The notes under the pieces are model-generated. The model had not been told where the DNA came from, did not search any database, and saw only the letters and a program-made list of their open reading frames with translations. Of a stretch of 64,000 bases of DNA, positions 8,080 through 16,017 are shown in pieces. This DNA is from DASPUH01 sp035622975 (GTDB lineage Bacteria; Chloroflexota; Limnocylindria; Limnocylindrales; CSP1-4), in assembly GCA_035622975.1 (NCBI GenBank), contig DASPUH010000133.1:1-64000 (forward strand), written 5' to 3'. A program made the position numbers and the translations under genes. Position 1 is the first letter of the stretch. Every line of letters starts with the position of its first letter.

Positions 8080-8723
8080 GCCGCCGAACGGTCGCGCTGG
8101 GTCCGCATCGCGTCTGCCATCGCCGCCTTGCCGCTCGACTCCAGACCGGCGATGGCGCCGTCGACGTCCTCCGCCGAGCGGTTCTGGCTGAGCTTGGACT
8201 TGCCTTCCAGGCGGGTGATATGGAGCTCCACCCCCACGATCGCCCGCAGCTGCCCGGCGAGATAGGCGGCCGGCGCGTCATCGACCGACCAGCGATCCGG
8301 CCGGCCCGCCTCGTGGTGCTCGGTCAGCCGGCGCACGAGGGCCTCCACCCAGACGGGGTCGTCATGGACGACGAGGCGGCCGTACACGTGGGCCGTGATG
8401 TAGTTCCACGTGGGCACCACCCGGCCGTGCTCGCGCTTGGTGGCGTACCACGCCGGACTGATGTAGGCATCCGGGCCGCGGACGATGACCAGCGCGTCGC
8501 CCACCGCCGGCTCACGCCACTGGTCGTTGTTGCGGGCCACGTGACCCAGGAGCACGCCGTGCTCGCCCGCGTCCGGCCGGCTGCCCGGCGCGTCGTAGAC
8601 GAAGGGCAGCATCGTGGCCAGCATGCCCCGCGCGGTGACCGTGATGAGATCGGCCGCGCCGTGGTTGGCCAGCAGCTCCCGCACCTGGTCGGCGTCAGGC
8701 TTGAAGTGGGCCGGGACGTACAC
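8028..8723 (-). CDS. PaiB-like FMN-binding negative transcriptional regulator family protein
   Basis: The 231-residue product begins MYVPAHFKPDADQVRELL, the PaiB signature, and has the split-barrel flavin-binding core. Family motifs seen include LLGHVARNNDQW, YISPAWYATK and VPTWNYITAHVYG near residues 75-130. KSKLSQNRSAED is typical of the C-terminal end. In Bacillus, PaiB acts with PaiA in control of sporulation and degradative enzymes; family members bind FMN/FAD or haem. No PaiA acetyltransferase is adjacent. The Ser/Arg-rich last about 25 residues overlap the PFK gene on the other strand. The start codon is GTG. Confidence 0.88.
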   Translation of the reverse strand: MYVPAHFKPDADQVRELLANHGAADLITVTARGMLATMLPFVYDAPGSRPDAGEHGVLLGHVARNNDQWREPAVGDALVIVRGPDAYISPAWYATKREHGRVVPTWNYITAHVYGRLVVHDDPVWVEALVRRLTEHHEAGRPDRWSVDDAPAAYLAGQLRAIVGVELHITRLEGKSKLSQNRSAEDVDGAIAGLESSGKAAMADAMRTQRDRSAAQTSGVPSSRGRPSSPS

Positions 8724-8749
8724 GTGGGCGCCCTAGCCGCAGGTGCGCG

Positions 8750-9208
8750 TCATCGCCGTGCGTCGGCGGCGACTTCGCGGTCCAGGAGCCGGGCGAAGCG
8801 CTCGGCCGGCGAGAGGCGGCAGAGGGTCGCCGCTTCGCGGGTGTAGGCCGCGAAGAGCGGGACGTCGATGTCCTCTGGCGCGTCCGCCGTCAGCCAGCGG
8901 GCCTGCTTGGTGATGCCCTCACCGCTCATCCGACCCTCGTGATCGTCGAGCAGGACGCCCTTGGGGAAGCCCAGGTGGACATGGACCCGCTCCGGCATGA
9001 CCCAGGCGAAGAAGACGGTCCGCCTTCGCGCGACCGGCAGGTCGTAGCCGATGATCCGCCAGCCCGGGCGCACCCGTTCGGTGGCCTCGGGCACGGCCTC
9101 GCGGACGATGCGGCGCAGGCGCCCGGCCAGGTCGGCCATGGGCGGCGGGTAGTCGGCCAGGAGCGCCTCCGGCGGGATCTGGTCGATGACGGTGCTGGTC
9201 GGCGCCAT
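8750..9208 (-). CDS. DUF1801 domain protein
   Basis: The product is 152 residues. Family features are an IxxIPPE..LLADYPPPMADLAGRLRRIVREA start, a central PGWRIIGYDLPV segment, and a FFAWVMPERVHVHLGFPKGV strand pair before the C-terminal helices. DUF1801 proteins (YdhG-like) have a compact alpha/beta fold of unknown biochemical role. It is probably transcribed alone: a TGC-TACCTT box ends 6 nt before the ATG, and the MFS gene upstream ends 25 bp away. No function is assigned. Confidence 0.8.
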   Translation of the reverse strand: MAPTSTVIDQIPPEALLADYPPPMADLAGRLRRIVREAVPEATERVRPGWRIIGYDLPVARRRTVFFAWVMPERVHVHLGFPKGVLLDDHEGRMSGEGITKQARWLTADAPEDIDVPLFAAYTREAATLCRLSPAERFARLLDREVAADARR

Positions 9209-9214
9209 CGACGG

Positions 9215-9220
9215 AAGGTA
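9215..9220 (-). promoter_or_regulatory. extended -10 before the DUF1801 gene
   Basis: TGC-TACCTT on the minus strand is followed by exactly six bases and then the ATG at 9208, consistent with a leaderless transcript. Confidence 0.5.
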
Positions 9221-9233
9221 GCACCACCCGCTG

Positions 9234-10592
9234 TCAAGGCGTGTCAGGCATGGCGATCCTTAACCGTTCCCGTGCGGCCGGGAGCGCAAGTTCGTCCGTC
9301 CAGCGCGCCAGCCCCACGAACGCCAGGGCCACGAGCCCGAGGATGGCGGCACAGCCAAGCCAGAGCATCGCGGCCTGACCCGCGTCCAGGATGGCGCCGG
9401 CGACCGGCGGCCCCACCGCCGAGCCGAGCCCCGTCGCGGCCTGGGCCAGCCCCTGGAACGCCCCGCGACGATGGACGGGCGCCAGGTCCGACACGAAGGC
9501 CGGCACGATCGGCATCAGGATGAGCTCGCCCAGCGTCACCAGCACGATCGTGGCCGCCAGGCCGGGCAGGGCCGACGCGGAGGACAGGAACGCGACCAGG
9601 CCCAGCCCGGCCATGTACAGCACCAGCGACAGGGCGATGAGGCGCGGCTTGGAGCGGCCCTCGAACGAGCGCGCGACGCGCATCTGGAAGACCACGATGA
9701 GCAGGCCGTTGAGGCCGAACAACAGGCCCCACAGCGGGATCGGCAGGCCCAGGGCGCCGGCGGCGTAGATGGGCAGCGTCGTCACCCACAGGAAGGCCAA
9801 CGCCTCGGTGAGGGCCAGCAGGGGCAGAAAGGCGATGAAGACGCGCAGGCGGGCCGGGTCGATCGCCTCGTCCGGACCGTCCCGGGGAAGCCTCCCCCCG
9901 CCGGCGGACGGCGGCGCGGTGCTGACCCCGGTCCGCTCATCGTTCGGAGTGGCGGCGGCCCCGCCGCGCGCGGGGTGCGTCTCCGGCAGCCAGCGGCCGG
10001 CGATGACCACGTACGCCCCGATGAGGAGGCCGCTGACGGCGAAGAGGAGCGGGTAGCCCAGGGTCGACAGCCCCGCCCCGATGACCGGTCCGGCGATCCA
10101 GCCCACGGCGTTGGCCACAGCCAGCAGCCCGAAGACCCGCGGTCGGCGCTCCTCCTCCACCGTGTCGGCCACCGCTGCTCGCGCGGCCGGCACGAAGGCG
10201 GGATCGATGCACCCCAGCAGCAGCATCACCAGGCCGACCTGCCACGCCTGGGTGACGAAGGCCATGGAGAAGACCAGGACGGTCGAGCAGGAGACCGAAC
10301 CGATCAGCACGGGGCGTCGCCCGATCCGGTCGGCCAGCCAGCCGCCCACGATGCCCGAGACGATCGAGCACAGCGAGTAGGCCGCGATCACCAGCCCCGC
10401 CTCGGCCGCGCTGGCTTTGAGGGTCTGGACGAGGTAGATGGTCAGGAATGGGAAGAAGAGGCTGAAGCCGAAGCTCGCCACGAGGTCGCCGACGGCCAGC
10501 ACGAGCACCACGCGCGGGTACTCGCCTCGCAGCGCCACGAGGCCGCGCAACGGCCAGTGGCGGCCCAGCCGGGCTCCTCTATCCGCGGACAC
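9234..10592 (-). CDS. major facilitator superfamily transporter (probable drug/metabolite exporter)
   Basis: The 452-residue polytopic protein has about 12 hydrophobic helices in two six-helix halves. They are joined by a hydrophilic loop (about 205-245) rich in Gly, Ala and Pro. The MFS loop 2-3 motif is recognisable as GGWLADRIGRRPVLIGS (about residues 87-103), and a weaker copy follows in the second half (RSFEGRSKPRLIALS). This pattern resembles MdtG/Bcr-type exporters, but the substrate cannot be read from sequence. The start is GTG, and a shorter N-terminus is possible. Both neighbours are on the minus strand with no tight coupling. Confidence 0.85.
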   Translation of the reverse strand: MSADRGARLGRHWPLRGLVALRGEYPRVVLVLAVGDLVASFGFSLFFPFLTIYLVQTLKASAAEAGLVIAAYSLCSIVSGIVGGWLADRIGRRPVLIGSVSCSTVLVFSMAFVTQAWQVGLVMLLLGCIDPAFVPAARAAVADTVEEERRPRVFGLLAVANAVGWIAGPVIGAGLSTLGYPLLFAVSGLLIGAYVVIAGRWLPETHPARGGAAATPNDERTGVSTAPPSAGGGRLPRDGPDEAIDPARLRVFIAFLPLLALTEALAFLWVTTLPIYAAGALGLPIPLWGLLFGLNGLLIVVFQMRVARSFEGRSKPRLIALSLVLYMAGLGLVAFLSSASALPGLAATIVLVTLGELILMPIVPAFVSDLAPVHRRGAFQGLAQAATGLGSAVGPPVAGAILDAGQAAMLWLGCAAILGLVALAFVGLARWTDELALPAARERLRIAMPDTP

Positions 10593-10690
10593 GGTCTATG
10601 GTCCCACGCGGCGCCCCTCCGGATCGGGCGGTGGCGCCGGACAAGGTGCCCCGCCCGGCGTGACGCGTCACGCCTCAGGTCAGGGAGTGG

Positions 10691-10763
10691 CGCGCCCGGC
10701 GAGACTCGAACTCACGGCCTTTAGGTCCGCAACCTAACGCTCTATCCACTGAGCTACGGGCGC
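10691..10763 (-). tRNA. tRNA-Arg (anticodon GCG)
   Basis: On the minus strand this 73-nt cloverleaf has the acceptor GCGCCCG/CGGGCGC with a G discriminator and the D-arm GCTCAGTGGATAGAGC. The anticodon loop is TTGCGGA (anticodon GCG). The T-arm is GTGAGTTCGAGTCTCGC. The unmodified G34 fits the bacteria that decode CGN with separate tRNAs, but only one is visible here. Confidence 0.93.
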
Positions 10764-10792
10764 ACGCGTGTCGCGGAGGGGCCCGGAGGGAG

Positions 10793-10885
<93 letters not shown>

Positions 10886-10905
10886 CTGGGCCCGAACGCG
10901 CCGGG

Positions 10906-10911
10906 ATGATA
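10906..10911 (-). promoter_or_regulatory. extended -10 of the tRNA-Ser(GCT)/tRNA-Arg transcript
   Basis: TGC-TATCAT on the minus strand lies about 20 nt upstream of the tRNA-Ser 5' end at 10885, predicting a leader of roughly 13 nt. Confidence 0.55.
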
Positions 10912-11128
10912 GCACGCGACCCTGGGCCGACCGATGCGACCGGGCCGCCGTCGCGGGGTGAACAGCAGGGGTTCGTAGCGAGGACGATCGACCGGATCGA
11001 GTCCGTTCTGAGGGCTCGCCGGGCGGTTCGTTCGACGGCTCGAACATGAGGAATTCATGGTGGCGAGGCACGGGCCACCGCGTCCTCGCAATGAACGGCT
11101 GATGTTCAAGGACGGCCGGCGGACGTGG

Positions 11129-11193
11129 GACGAGGACTGCCCGCGGCGCCCGAGGGGACGAGGACTGCCCGCGGCGCCCGAGGGGACGAGGAC
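11129..11193 (+). repeat. 28-bp direct tandem repeat, 2.3 copies
   Basis: Two identical 28-bp units (11129-11156 and 11157-11184) begin GGACGAGGACTGCCCGCGG. A partial third copy (11185-11193) follows. The array lies about 55 bp upstream of the aro promoter -35. It may be a replication slippage product or a repeated protein-binding site. Confidence 0.85.
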
Positions 11194-11246
11194 GCCACGC
11201 GAGACGCCCCGCGGGACCCGCGGCGGGACGCTCGAGGCGCCGCTGA

Positions 11247-11275
11247 TTGACGCCCGGGCCACGCTCGATTACCGT
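11247..11275 (+). promoter_or_regulatory. aro operon promoter
   Basis: The -35 TTGACG (11247-11252), a 17-bp spacer and -10 TACCGT (11270-11275) form a good sigma-A-type promoter. The predicted start near 11282-11284 is only 1-3 nt from the leader-peptide ATG at 11285, so that peptide would be read from a leaderless mRNA. Confidence 0.7.
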
Positions 11276-11284
11276 TCGGGAGCC

Positions 11285-11323
11285 ATGCTCCGCACCTGGT
11301 ACTTTCTCGGCCCGGCACGCTAG
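11285..11323 (+). CDS. aromatic leader peptide MLRTWYFLGPAR
   Basis: A 12-codon frame has consecutive Trp-Tyr-Phe codons (TGG TAC TTT at 11297-11305), one for each aromatic end product, and ends at TAG 11321-11323. It sits between a strong promoter and an intrinsic terminator ahead of aroF. This is the classic layout of transcription attenuation, in which ribosome stalling at scarce aminoacyl-tRNAs changes folding of the nascent RNA. There is no Shine-Dalgarno and the predicted 5' end is essentially at the ATG, so initiation is probably leaderless. Confidence 0.75.
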   Translation: MLRTWYFLGPAR

Positions 11324-11362
11324 ACCGCGGGTGACCCGCGGGGACGGGTCGTGTCGGGCGAG
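11306..11362 (+). promoter_or_regulatory. leader RNA fold between leader peptide and terminator
   Basis: The end of the leader-peptide coding region (CTCGGCCCGGCACG, 11306-11319) can pair with CGTGTCGGGCGAG (11350-11362). This gives 13 base pairs, one wobble and one bulged G. Between them CCGCGGGT/ACCCGCGG forms an internal hairpin just after the stop codon. A ribosome on the leader would block the outer stem. I could not identify a strong alternative strand that would act as antiterminator. Confidence 0.5.
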
Positions 11363-11388
11363 CAGAGGTCTCGGACCTCTGCTTTTTT
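11362..11388 (+). terminator. intrinsic terminator (attenuator) upstream of aroF
   Basis: A perfect 9-bp stem, GCAGAGGTC (11362-11370) with GACCTCTGC (11374-11382), has a TCG loop and is followed directly by six T residues (11383-11388). It lies 39 nt after the leader-peptide stop and 64 nt before the aroF ATG. It is the clearest U-tract terminator in the window, placed where attenuation would require it. Confidence 0.88.
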
Positions 11389-11452
11389 GTTCCCCGGACG
11401 CTGGAAGGCCACCCGGGATCGGATCGCATCACCTGACGCCAAGGGGCGAGCG

Positions 11453-12532
11453 ATGTTCATCGTCATGTCGACGCACGCGACGACCGAAGAGATCAACACC
11501 GTGAAGAGCCTCATCCTGGCCGAGGGGATGCAGCCGCATGAGAGCGTCGGCTCGGAGCGGGTCGTGATCGCCCTCGTAGGCGATGACATCGGGGCGCAGC
11601 GCGATCGGCTGGTGAGTCGCTTCTCGCAGCTGCCGGGGGTGGAGACGGTCACGCCCATCACGCGGCCCTTCAAGCTCGCCAGCCGCGAGTTCCACGCCGA
11701 CGACACGGTCATCCGCGTGGGCCCGGCCACGATCGGCGACGGCTCGCTGACGGTCATGGCCGGCCCGTGCTCGGTGGAGAGCCGCGAGGTCGCCCTGGAG
11801 ACGGCCGCGGCGGTCAAGGCCGCCGGCGCGACGATCCTGCGAGGCGGGGCGTTCAAGCCGCGCACCAGCCCGTACTCCTTCCAGGGCCTGGGCGTGGAGG
11901 CCCTGCGCTACCTGGCGGAAGCGCGGGAGGCGACCGGGCTGCCGGTCATCACCGAGGTCATGGAGCCGAGCCAGGTGGAGGTCGTCAACCGCTACGCCGA
12001 CATCCTCCAGATCGGCACGCGCAGCATGCAGAACTACTCGCTCCTCACGGCGGTCGGGCGAGTCGCCAAGCCGGTCATGCTCAAGCGTGGTTTCGGCGCG
12101 ACGATCGAGGAATGGCTGATGTCGGCCGAGTACATCATCAGCAGCGGCAACCCCAACGTCATCCTCTGCGAACGCGGCATCCGCACCTTCGAGACCTACA
12201 CGCGCAACACGATGGACATCACGGCCGTGCCGCTGCTGCACCACCTGACCCACCTGCCCGTCATCGTCGACCCGTCCCACGCCACGGGCAAGAGCTGGCT
12301 GGTCAAGCCGCTGGCGATCGCCGGCGTGGCCATCGGGGCGGACGGCGTCATGGTGGAGGTCCACCCTCGGCCGGAGGAGGCGCTCTCGGACGGTGAGCAG
12401 TCGCTCACCTTCGACGGCTTCCACGACCTGATGGCCGCGATCGTCCCGCTCCACGAGCAGATCAGCCGCCTGCCCCGCGACCCGCTCCTGTCAGGCGCCG
12501 CGCTCGCCGTGGGCAGCGCGTCCAAGCACTGA
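11453..12532 (+). CDS. aroF: 3-deoxy-7-phosphoheptulonate (DAHP) synthase
   Basis: This first shikimate-pathway enzyme condenses phosphoenolpyruvate and erythrose 4-phosphate. The 359-residue product has the type I-beta arrangement. An N-terminal ferredoxin-like regulatory domain (about 1-75) is followed by the TIM barrel with VMAGPCSVES (metal-binding Cys), LRGGAFKPRTSPYSFQG, QIGTRSMQNY, KRGFGATIEEW and VDPSHATGKSW. The start at 11453 (MFIVMSTHATTEEINTVK) follows the GGGGCGAG Shine-Dalgarno. It is the first structural gene of the aro operon, behind the attenuator. The N-terminal domain suggests allosteric inhibition by an aromatic product. Confidence 0.96.
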   Translation: MFIVMSTHATTEEINTVKSLILAEGMQPHESVGSERVVIALVGDDIGAQRDRLVSRFSQLPGVETVTPITRPFKLASREFHADDTVIRVGPATIGDGSLTVMAGPCSVESREVALETAAAVKAAGATILRGGAFKPRTSPYSFQGLGVEALRYLAEAREATGLPVITEVMEPSQVEVVNRYADILQIGTRSMQNYSLLTAVGRVAKPVMLKRGFGATIEEWLMSAEYIISSGNPNVILCERGIRTFETYTRNTMDITAVPLLHHLTHLPVIVDPSHATGKSWLVKPLAIAGVAIGADGVMVEVHPRPEEALSDGEQSLTFDGFHDLMAAIVPLHEQISRLPRDPLLSGAALAVGSASKH

Positions 12533-12545
12533 ACAGCACCGCCCC

Positions 12546-13907
12546 ATGAGTGCGACCACGACCCATCCGGCCGACCTGGCCCTCGTGCCCCAGGCGACCC
12601 GCCTGCGTGGCCGGCTGCGCATGCCGCCCGACAAGTCGATCACCCACCGCGCCCTGCTCCTGGCCGCCATGGCGACGGGGGCCTCACGGATCGCCGACGC
12701 CTCCGGCGCCCTGGATCCACGCAGCACCGCGGCATGCCTCCAGGCCCTGGGCGTGCGCCTCGAGCCCACCCATCGGGGCGCAGGCGCGGTCGACTGGCGG
12801 GTCGAGTCGCCCGGCTGGTCGGCGTGGCAGGCCCCTCGCCAGCCGCTCGACTGCGGCAACTCCGGCACCACGATGCGCCTCCTCGCGGGCCTGCTGGCAG
12901 GCACGAACCTGGACGCGACGCTCGACGGCGACGCGTCGCTGCGCGGCCGGTCGATGCGACGCGTCGTGGAGCCGCTGCGCGCCATGGGGGCCACGATCGG
13001 CGCCGGCGGCGACACGGCCCTCCCCCCGCTACGGGTCGCAGGTCGGGCACCCCTCCGGCCGATCGTGTGGACGACCGAGGTGCCCAGCGCCCAGGTCAAG
13101 TCGGCGATCCTGCTGGCCGGCCTGGCCGCCGACGGCGTGACGTCGGTGACGGAGGCGACGGCCACCCGGGACCACACCGAGCGGATGCTCCGCGCCCGCG
13201 GGGTCCAGATCCGGACGGCCACCGTCGGGGACGGCGCCCAGCGGGTCTCGGTCGCCGGCGGCCAGGCCGTCGGGACCCTGGACGAGACGATCCCCGGCGA
13301 CATCTCCGCGGCCGCCTTCTGGCTGGTGGCCGGAGCCGTCCACCCGGACGCCGAACTGGTCCTCGAGGGCGTCGGCATCAACCCGACCCGGCGGGCCGTC
13401 ATCGACCTGCTCCGAATGATGGGGGCGTCGATCGCGGAGCACCCGGCGGGCGGCGCCGATCTCGGCGAACCGACGGCCACGCTGACCGTGCGGAGCAGCG
13501 AGCTGGAGGCGCGGGACCTCTCGGCGGCCGACGTGGCTCGCTGCATCGACGAGATCCCGGTGCTCGCCCTCGCCGCCGCCTGCGCACGCGGCCGCTCCCG
13601 ATTCAGCGGCGCGGGCGAACTGCGCCACAAGGAGAGCGATCGGCTCGTCGGCATCATGAAGGGGCTGTGTGCCCTGGGGGCCGACGTGACCCTGGACGGC
13701 GACGACCTGATCGTGCAGGGCGGCGCCGGACGGACGGCCTTCGGGCTCCGCGGTGCCGCGGTGCAGAGCCTCACCGACCACCGCCTCGCCATGACGTTCG
13801 CGGTCACGGGCCTGGTCGCCTCGGGTACCACGGCCATCGACGCCGCGTCGAGCGCGGCGATCTCATATCCCGGTTTCTTCTCCGACCTGGAAAGGGTGCG
13901 CGCATGA
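12546..13907 (+). CDS. aroA: 3-phosphoshikimate 1-carboxyvinyltransferase (EPSP synthase)
   Basis: The enzyme transfers enolpyruvyl from PEP to shikimate 3-phosphate. The 453-residue product shows PPDKSITHRALLLAA (about 27-41), the PEP-loop DCGNSGTTMRLLAGL (about 102-116), RGRSMRRVVEPL, the second-domain ETIPGDISAAAFWL, and the C-terminal RHKESDRL and DHRLAMTFAV motifs. It starts 13 bp after aroF and ends in an ATGA overlap with aroE, so the genes are translationally coupled. Confidence 0.96.
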   Translation: MSATTTHPADLALVPQATRLRGRLRMPPDKSITHRALLLAAMATGASRIADASGALDPRSTAACLQALGVRLEPTHRGAGAVDWRVESPGWSAWQAPRQPLDCGNSGTTMRLLAGLLAGTNLDATLDGDASLRGRSMRRVVEPLRAMGATIGAGGDTALPPLRVAGRAPLRPIVWTTEVPSAQVKSAILLAGLAADGVTSVTEATATRDHTERMLRARGVQIRTATVGDGAQRVSVAGGQAVGTLDETIPGDISAAAFWLVAGAVHPDAELVLEGVGINPTRRAVIDLLRMMGASIAEHPAGGADLGEPTATLTVRSSELEARDLSAADVARCIDEIPVLALAAACARGRSRFSGAGELRHKESDRLVGIMKGLCALGADVTLDGDDLIVQGGAGRTAFGLRGAAVQSLTDHRLAMTFAVTGLVASGTTAIDAASSAAISYPGFFSDLERVRA

Positions 13908-14758
13908 GCAAGCGAGTCGTCCTCATCGGCCACCCCGTCGCTCACTCCATGTCCGCGACGATGCAGCAGGCCGCGTTCGACGCGGCAGGCCTGGACGTGC
14001 AGTACGAGCTGCTCGATCGCACGCCGCTGCAACTGGCCGCCACGGTGGAGGAGCTGCGCGACGAGGCGTACCTGGGCGCCAACGTCACGATCCCCCACAA
14101 GGAGCGCGTCGCCCCGCTCATGGATCGCGTGGCCGACGAGGCTCAGGCGACGGGCGCGGTCAACACCGTGACCCGGGAGGGCAAGCGGCTCATCGGCCAC
14201 AACACGGATGTGGGCGCCTTCCGCGTCGCGCTGGACTCGCTGGTAGGCCGCCAGAAGATGCCCCGCACGGCGGTCGTGCTGGGCGCCGGGGGCGGCGCCC
14301 GGGCGGTCGTCCACGGTCTCATCACCGAGGGCTTCCAGCGCATCATCGTCTTCAACCGCCACCTTCACCGGGCGGAGAACCTGGTCCGCTTCTTCGGCCG
14401 CAGCGCGGCCCACATGGAGCTCAAGGCGATGCCCTGGCACGAGTCGGTCATCGAGGCCGAGCTGGCCAAGGCCAAGGTGCTGGTCAACGCCTCCGCCGTC
14501 GGCCTGGGCACCGACGTCTCGCCCATCCCGGCCGAGCTGCTGCCGCCGGAGATGCTGGTCCTTGACCTCATCTACACGCCGCGCGAGACCCGCCTGCTGC
14601 GCGACGCCAAGGCCGCAGGAGCCGCCGCGACGATGAACGGCGAGCTGATGCTGCTGCACCAGGGCGCGGCCGCCTTCCGGCTGTGGACGGGGCAGGAACC
14701 GCCCCTGGACCTGATGCGCGAGCGGCTGGACGAGGCCGAGCGCTCAACGGCCGCATGA
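13904..14758 (+). CDS. aroE: shikimate 5-dehydrogenase
   Basis: This enzyme reduces 3-dehydroshikimate to shikimate with NADPH. The 284-residue product has IGHPVAHSMSATM (shikimate-binding serines), NVTIPHKERV with the catalytic Lys, TGAVNTV, HNTDVGAF with the catalytic Asp and the nucleotide loop LGAGGGARAVV. The normally conserved HN after the serines is QQ. The ATG overlaps the aroA stop (ATGA), and the gene ends in a second ATGA overlap with aroC. The C-terminal YTPRETRLLRDAKAAGA and GELMLLHQGAAAF are standard. Confidence 0.95.
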   Translation: MSKRVVLIGHPVAHSMSATMQQAAFDAAGLDVQYELLDRTPLQLAATVEELRDEAYLGANVTIPHKERVAPLMDRVADEAQATGAVNTVTREGKRLIGHNTDVGAFRVALDSLVGRQKMPRTAVVLGAGGGARAVVHGLITEGFQRIIVFNRHLHRAENLVRFFGRSAAHMELKAMPWHESVIEAELAKAKVLVNASAVGLGTDVSPIPAELLPPEMLVLDLIYTPRETRLLRDAKAAGAAATMNGELMLLHQGAAAFRLWTGQEPPLDLMRERLDEAERSTAA

Positions 14759-16008
14759 CCTTCCGCTTCCTGACCGCGGGGGAGTCGCACGGCCAGGCGC
14801 TGGGGGTGATCCTGGAGGGCCTGCCGGCGGGGGTGCCCCTCGGCGCGGACGCGATCGCGGCCGACCTGGCCCGCCGCCAGCGCGGCCATGGCCGCGGCGC
14901 CCGCATGACGATCGAGCAGGATCGCGCCAGGATCCTCTCCGGCGTTCGGCACGGCCGGACGCTGGGCTCGCCGATCCTCCTGGAGGTGGCCAACCGCGAC
15001 TGGGCCGACTGGACGCACGTCATGCAGGTCGAGCGCCTGAGCGACGAGGAGGCCGCCGAGCTCGCGGCGCTGGCCGCCGGCGGCGACAAACGGGCGCGGC
15101 CCGTGACGCGGATCCGGCCCGGCCATGCCGACCTGGCCGGCGCCGTGAAGTACGACTTCGACGACGTGCGCGACGTGCTGGAGCGCGCCTCCGCGCGTGA
15201 GACGACGATGCGCGTCGCGGCGGGCGCCGTCTGCCGAGCTTTCCTGGCCCAGCTGGGTATCGACGTCTGGAGCTACACCGTCTCGGTGGGTGACGTGACC
15301 GCCGACCCGGCGGCACCCACGCGCGCTCGCGAGGAGGCCGAGGCGAGCCCGCTGCGCTGCCTGGACGCCGCCGCGGAGGACCGCATGGTGGCCGCCATCG
15401 ACGAGGCGCGGTCCGCCGGTGACACGCTGGGCGGGGTGTTCGAGGTGGTGGCCACGGGCGTACCGCTTGGCCTGGGCAGCCACGTGCAATGGGACCGCCG
15501 GCTCGACGGAGCGCTGGCCCAGGCCATCGTGTCCATCAACGCCGTCAAGGGCGTGGAGTTCGGCCTGGGCTTCGAGCAGACCCGGCGTCGTGGCTCGGCC
15601 GTGCACGACGTCATCACCGGTCGGAAGGATGGCCGCTGGCACCACGGCAGCAACAATGCCGGGGGTCTCACGGGCGGCATCAGCAACGGCGAGCCGATCG
15701 TGGTGCGAGGTGCGGTCAAACCGATCTCCACGCTGGCCCGTCCCCTCCCCTCCGCCGACCTGCTGACCGGCCTGCCGGTCGACGTGGCCCACTACGAGCG
15801 CAGCGACATCAGCGTGGTGCCGGCGGCCGGCGTCATCGGCGAGGCGATGGTGCTGCTCACCCTGACCCGCTTCCTGCTGGAGAAGACCGGCGGCGACTCG
15901 CTGGCCGAGGTGCGGGACAACCTGGCGCGCTTCCAGGCCCGCGCGGCTACCGCCATGGCATCCGTACCCGGTGCCGAACCCGAGGCCGGCTCGGGCGGCG
16001 ACGACTGA
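14755..16008 (+). CDS. aroC: chorismate synthase
   Basis: Reduced-flavin-dependent chorismate synthase carries out the last common step. The 417-residue product has the N-terminal TAGESHGQALGVILEGLPAG, RRQRGHGRGARMTIEQDRA, the central RPGHADLAGAVKYDFDDVRDVLERASARETTMR, and the C-terminal HHGSNNAGGLTGGISNGEPI with a bound-FMN histidine. The start at 14755 overlaps the aroE stop; longer frames upstream would sit inside aroE. A short acidic/Gly-rich tail follows the catalytic domain. Confidence 0.96.
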   Translation: MTFRFLTAGESHGQALGVILEGLPAGVPLGADAIAADLARRQRGHGRGARMTIEQDRARILSGVRHGRTLGSPILLEVANRDWADWTHVMQVERLSDEEAAELAALAAGGDKRARPVTRIRPGHADLAGAVKYDFDDVRDVLERASARETTMRVAAGAVCRAFLAQLGIDVWSYTVSVGDVTADPAAPTRAREEAEASPLRCLDAAAEDRMVAAIDEARSAGDTLGGVFEVVATGVPLGLGSHVQWDRRLDGALAQAIVSINAVKGVEFGLGFEQTRRRGSAVHDVITGRKDGRWHHGSNNAGGLTGGISNGEPIVVRGAVKPISTLARPLPSADLLTGLPVDVAHYERSDISVVPAAGVIGEAMVLLTLTRFLLEKTGGDSLAEVRDNLARFQARAATAMASVPGAEPEAGSGGDD

Positions 16009-16017
16009 GGCGCGGCT

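Larger units (their letters stand above)
10886..11246 (+). other. intergenic region upstream of the aro operon
   Basis: These 361 bases separate the leftward tRNAs from the rightward aro operon. They hold the tRNA promoter at the left end and the 28-bp tandem repeat at 11129-11193. I see no credible coding sequence; the short frames have no start context and unconvincing composition. Confidence 0.5.

Noticed and set aside
9232..9237. Perfect TTGACA upstream of the DUF1801 gene as a -35
   Set aside because: It is only 11 bp from the TACCTT -10 box, too close for a sigma-A promoter.
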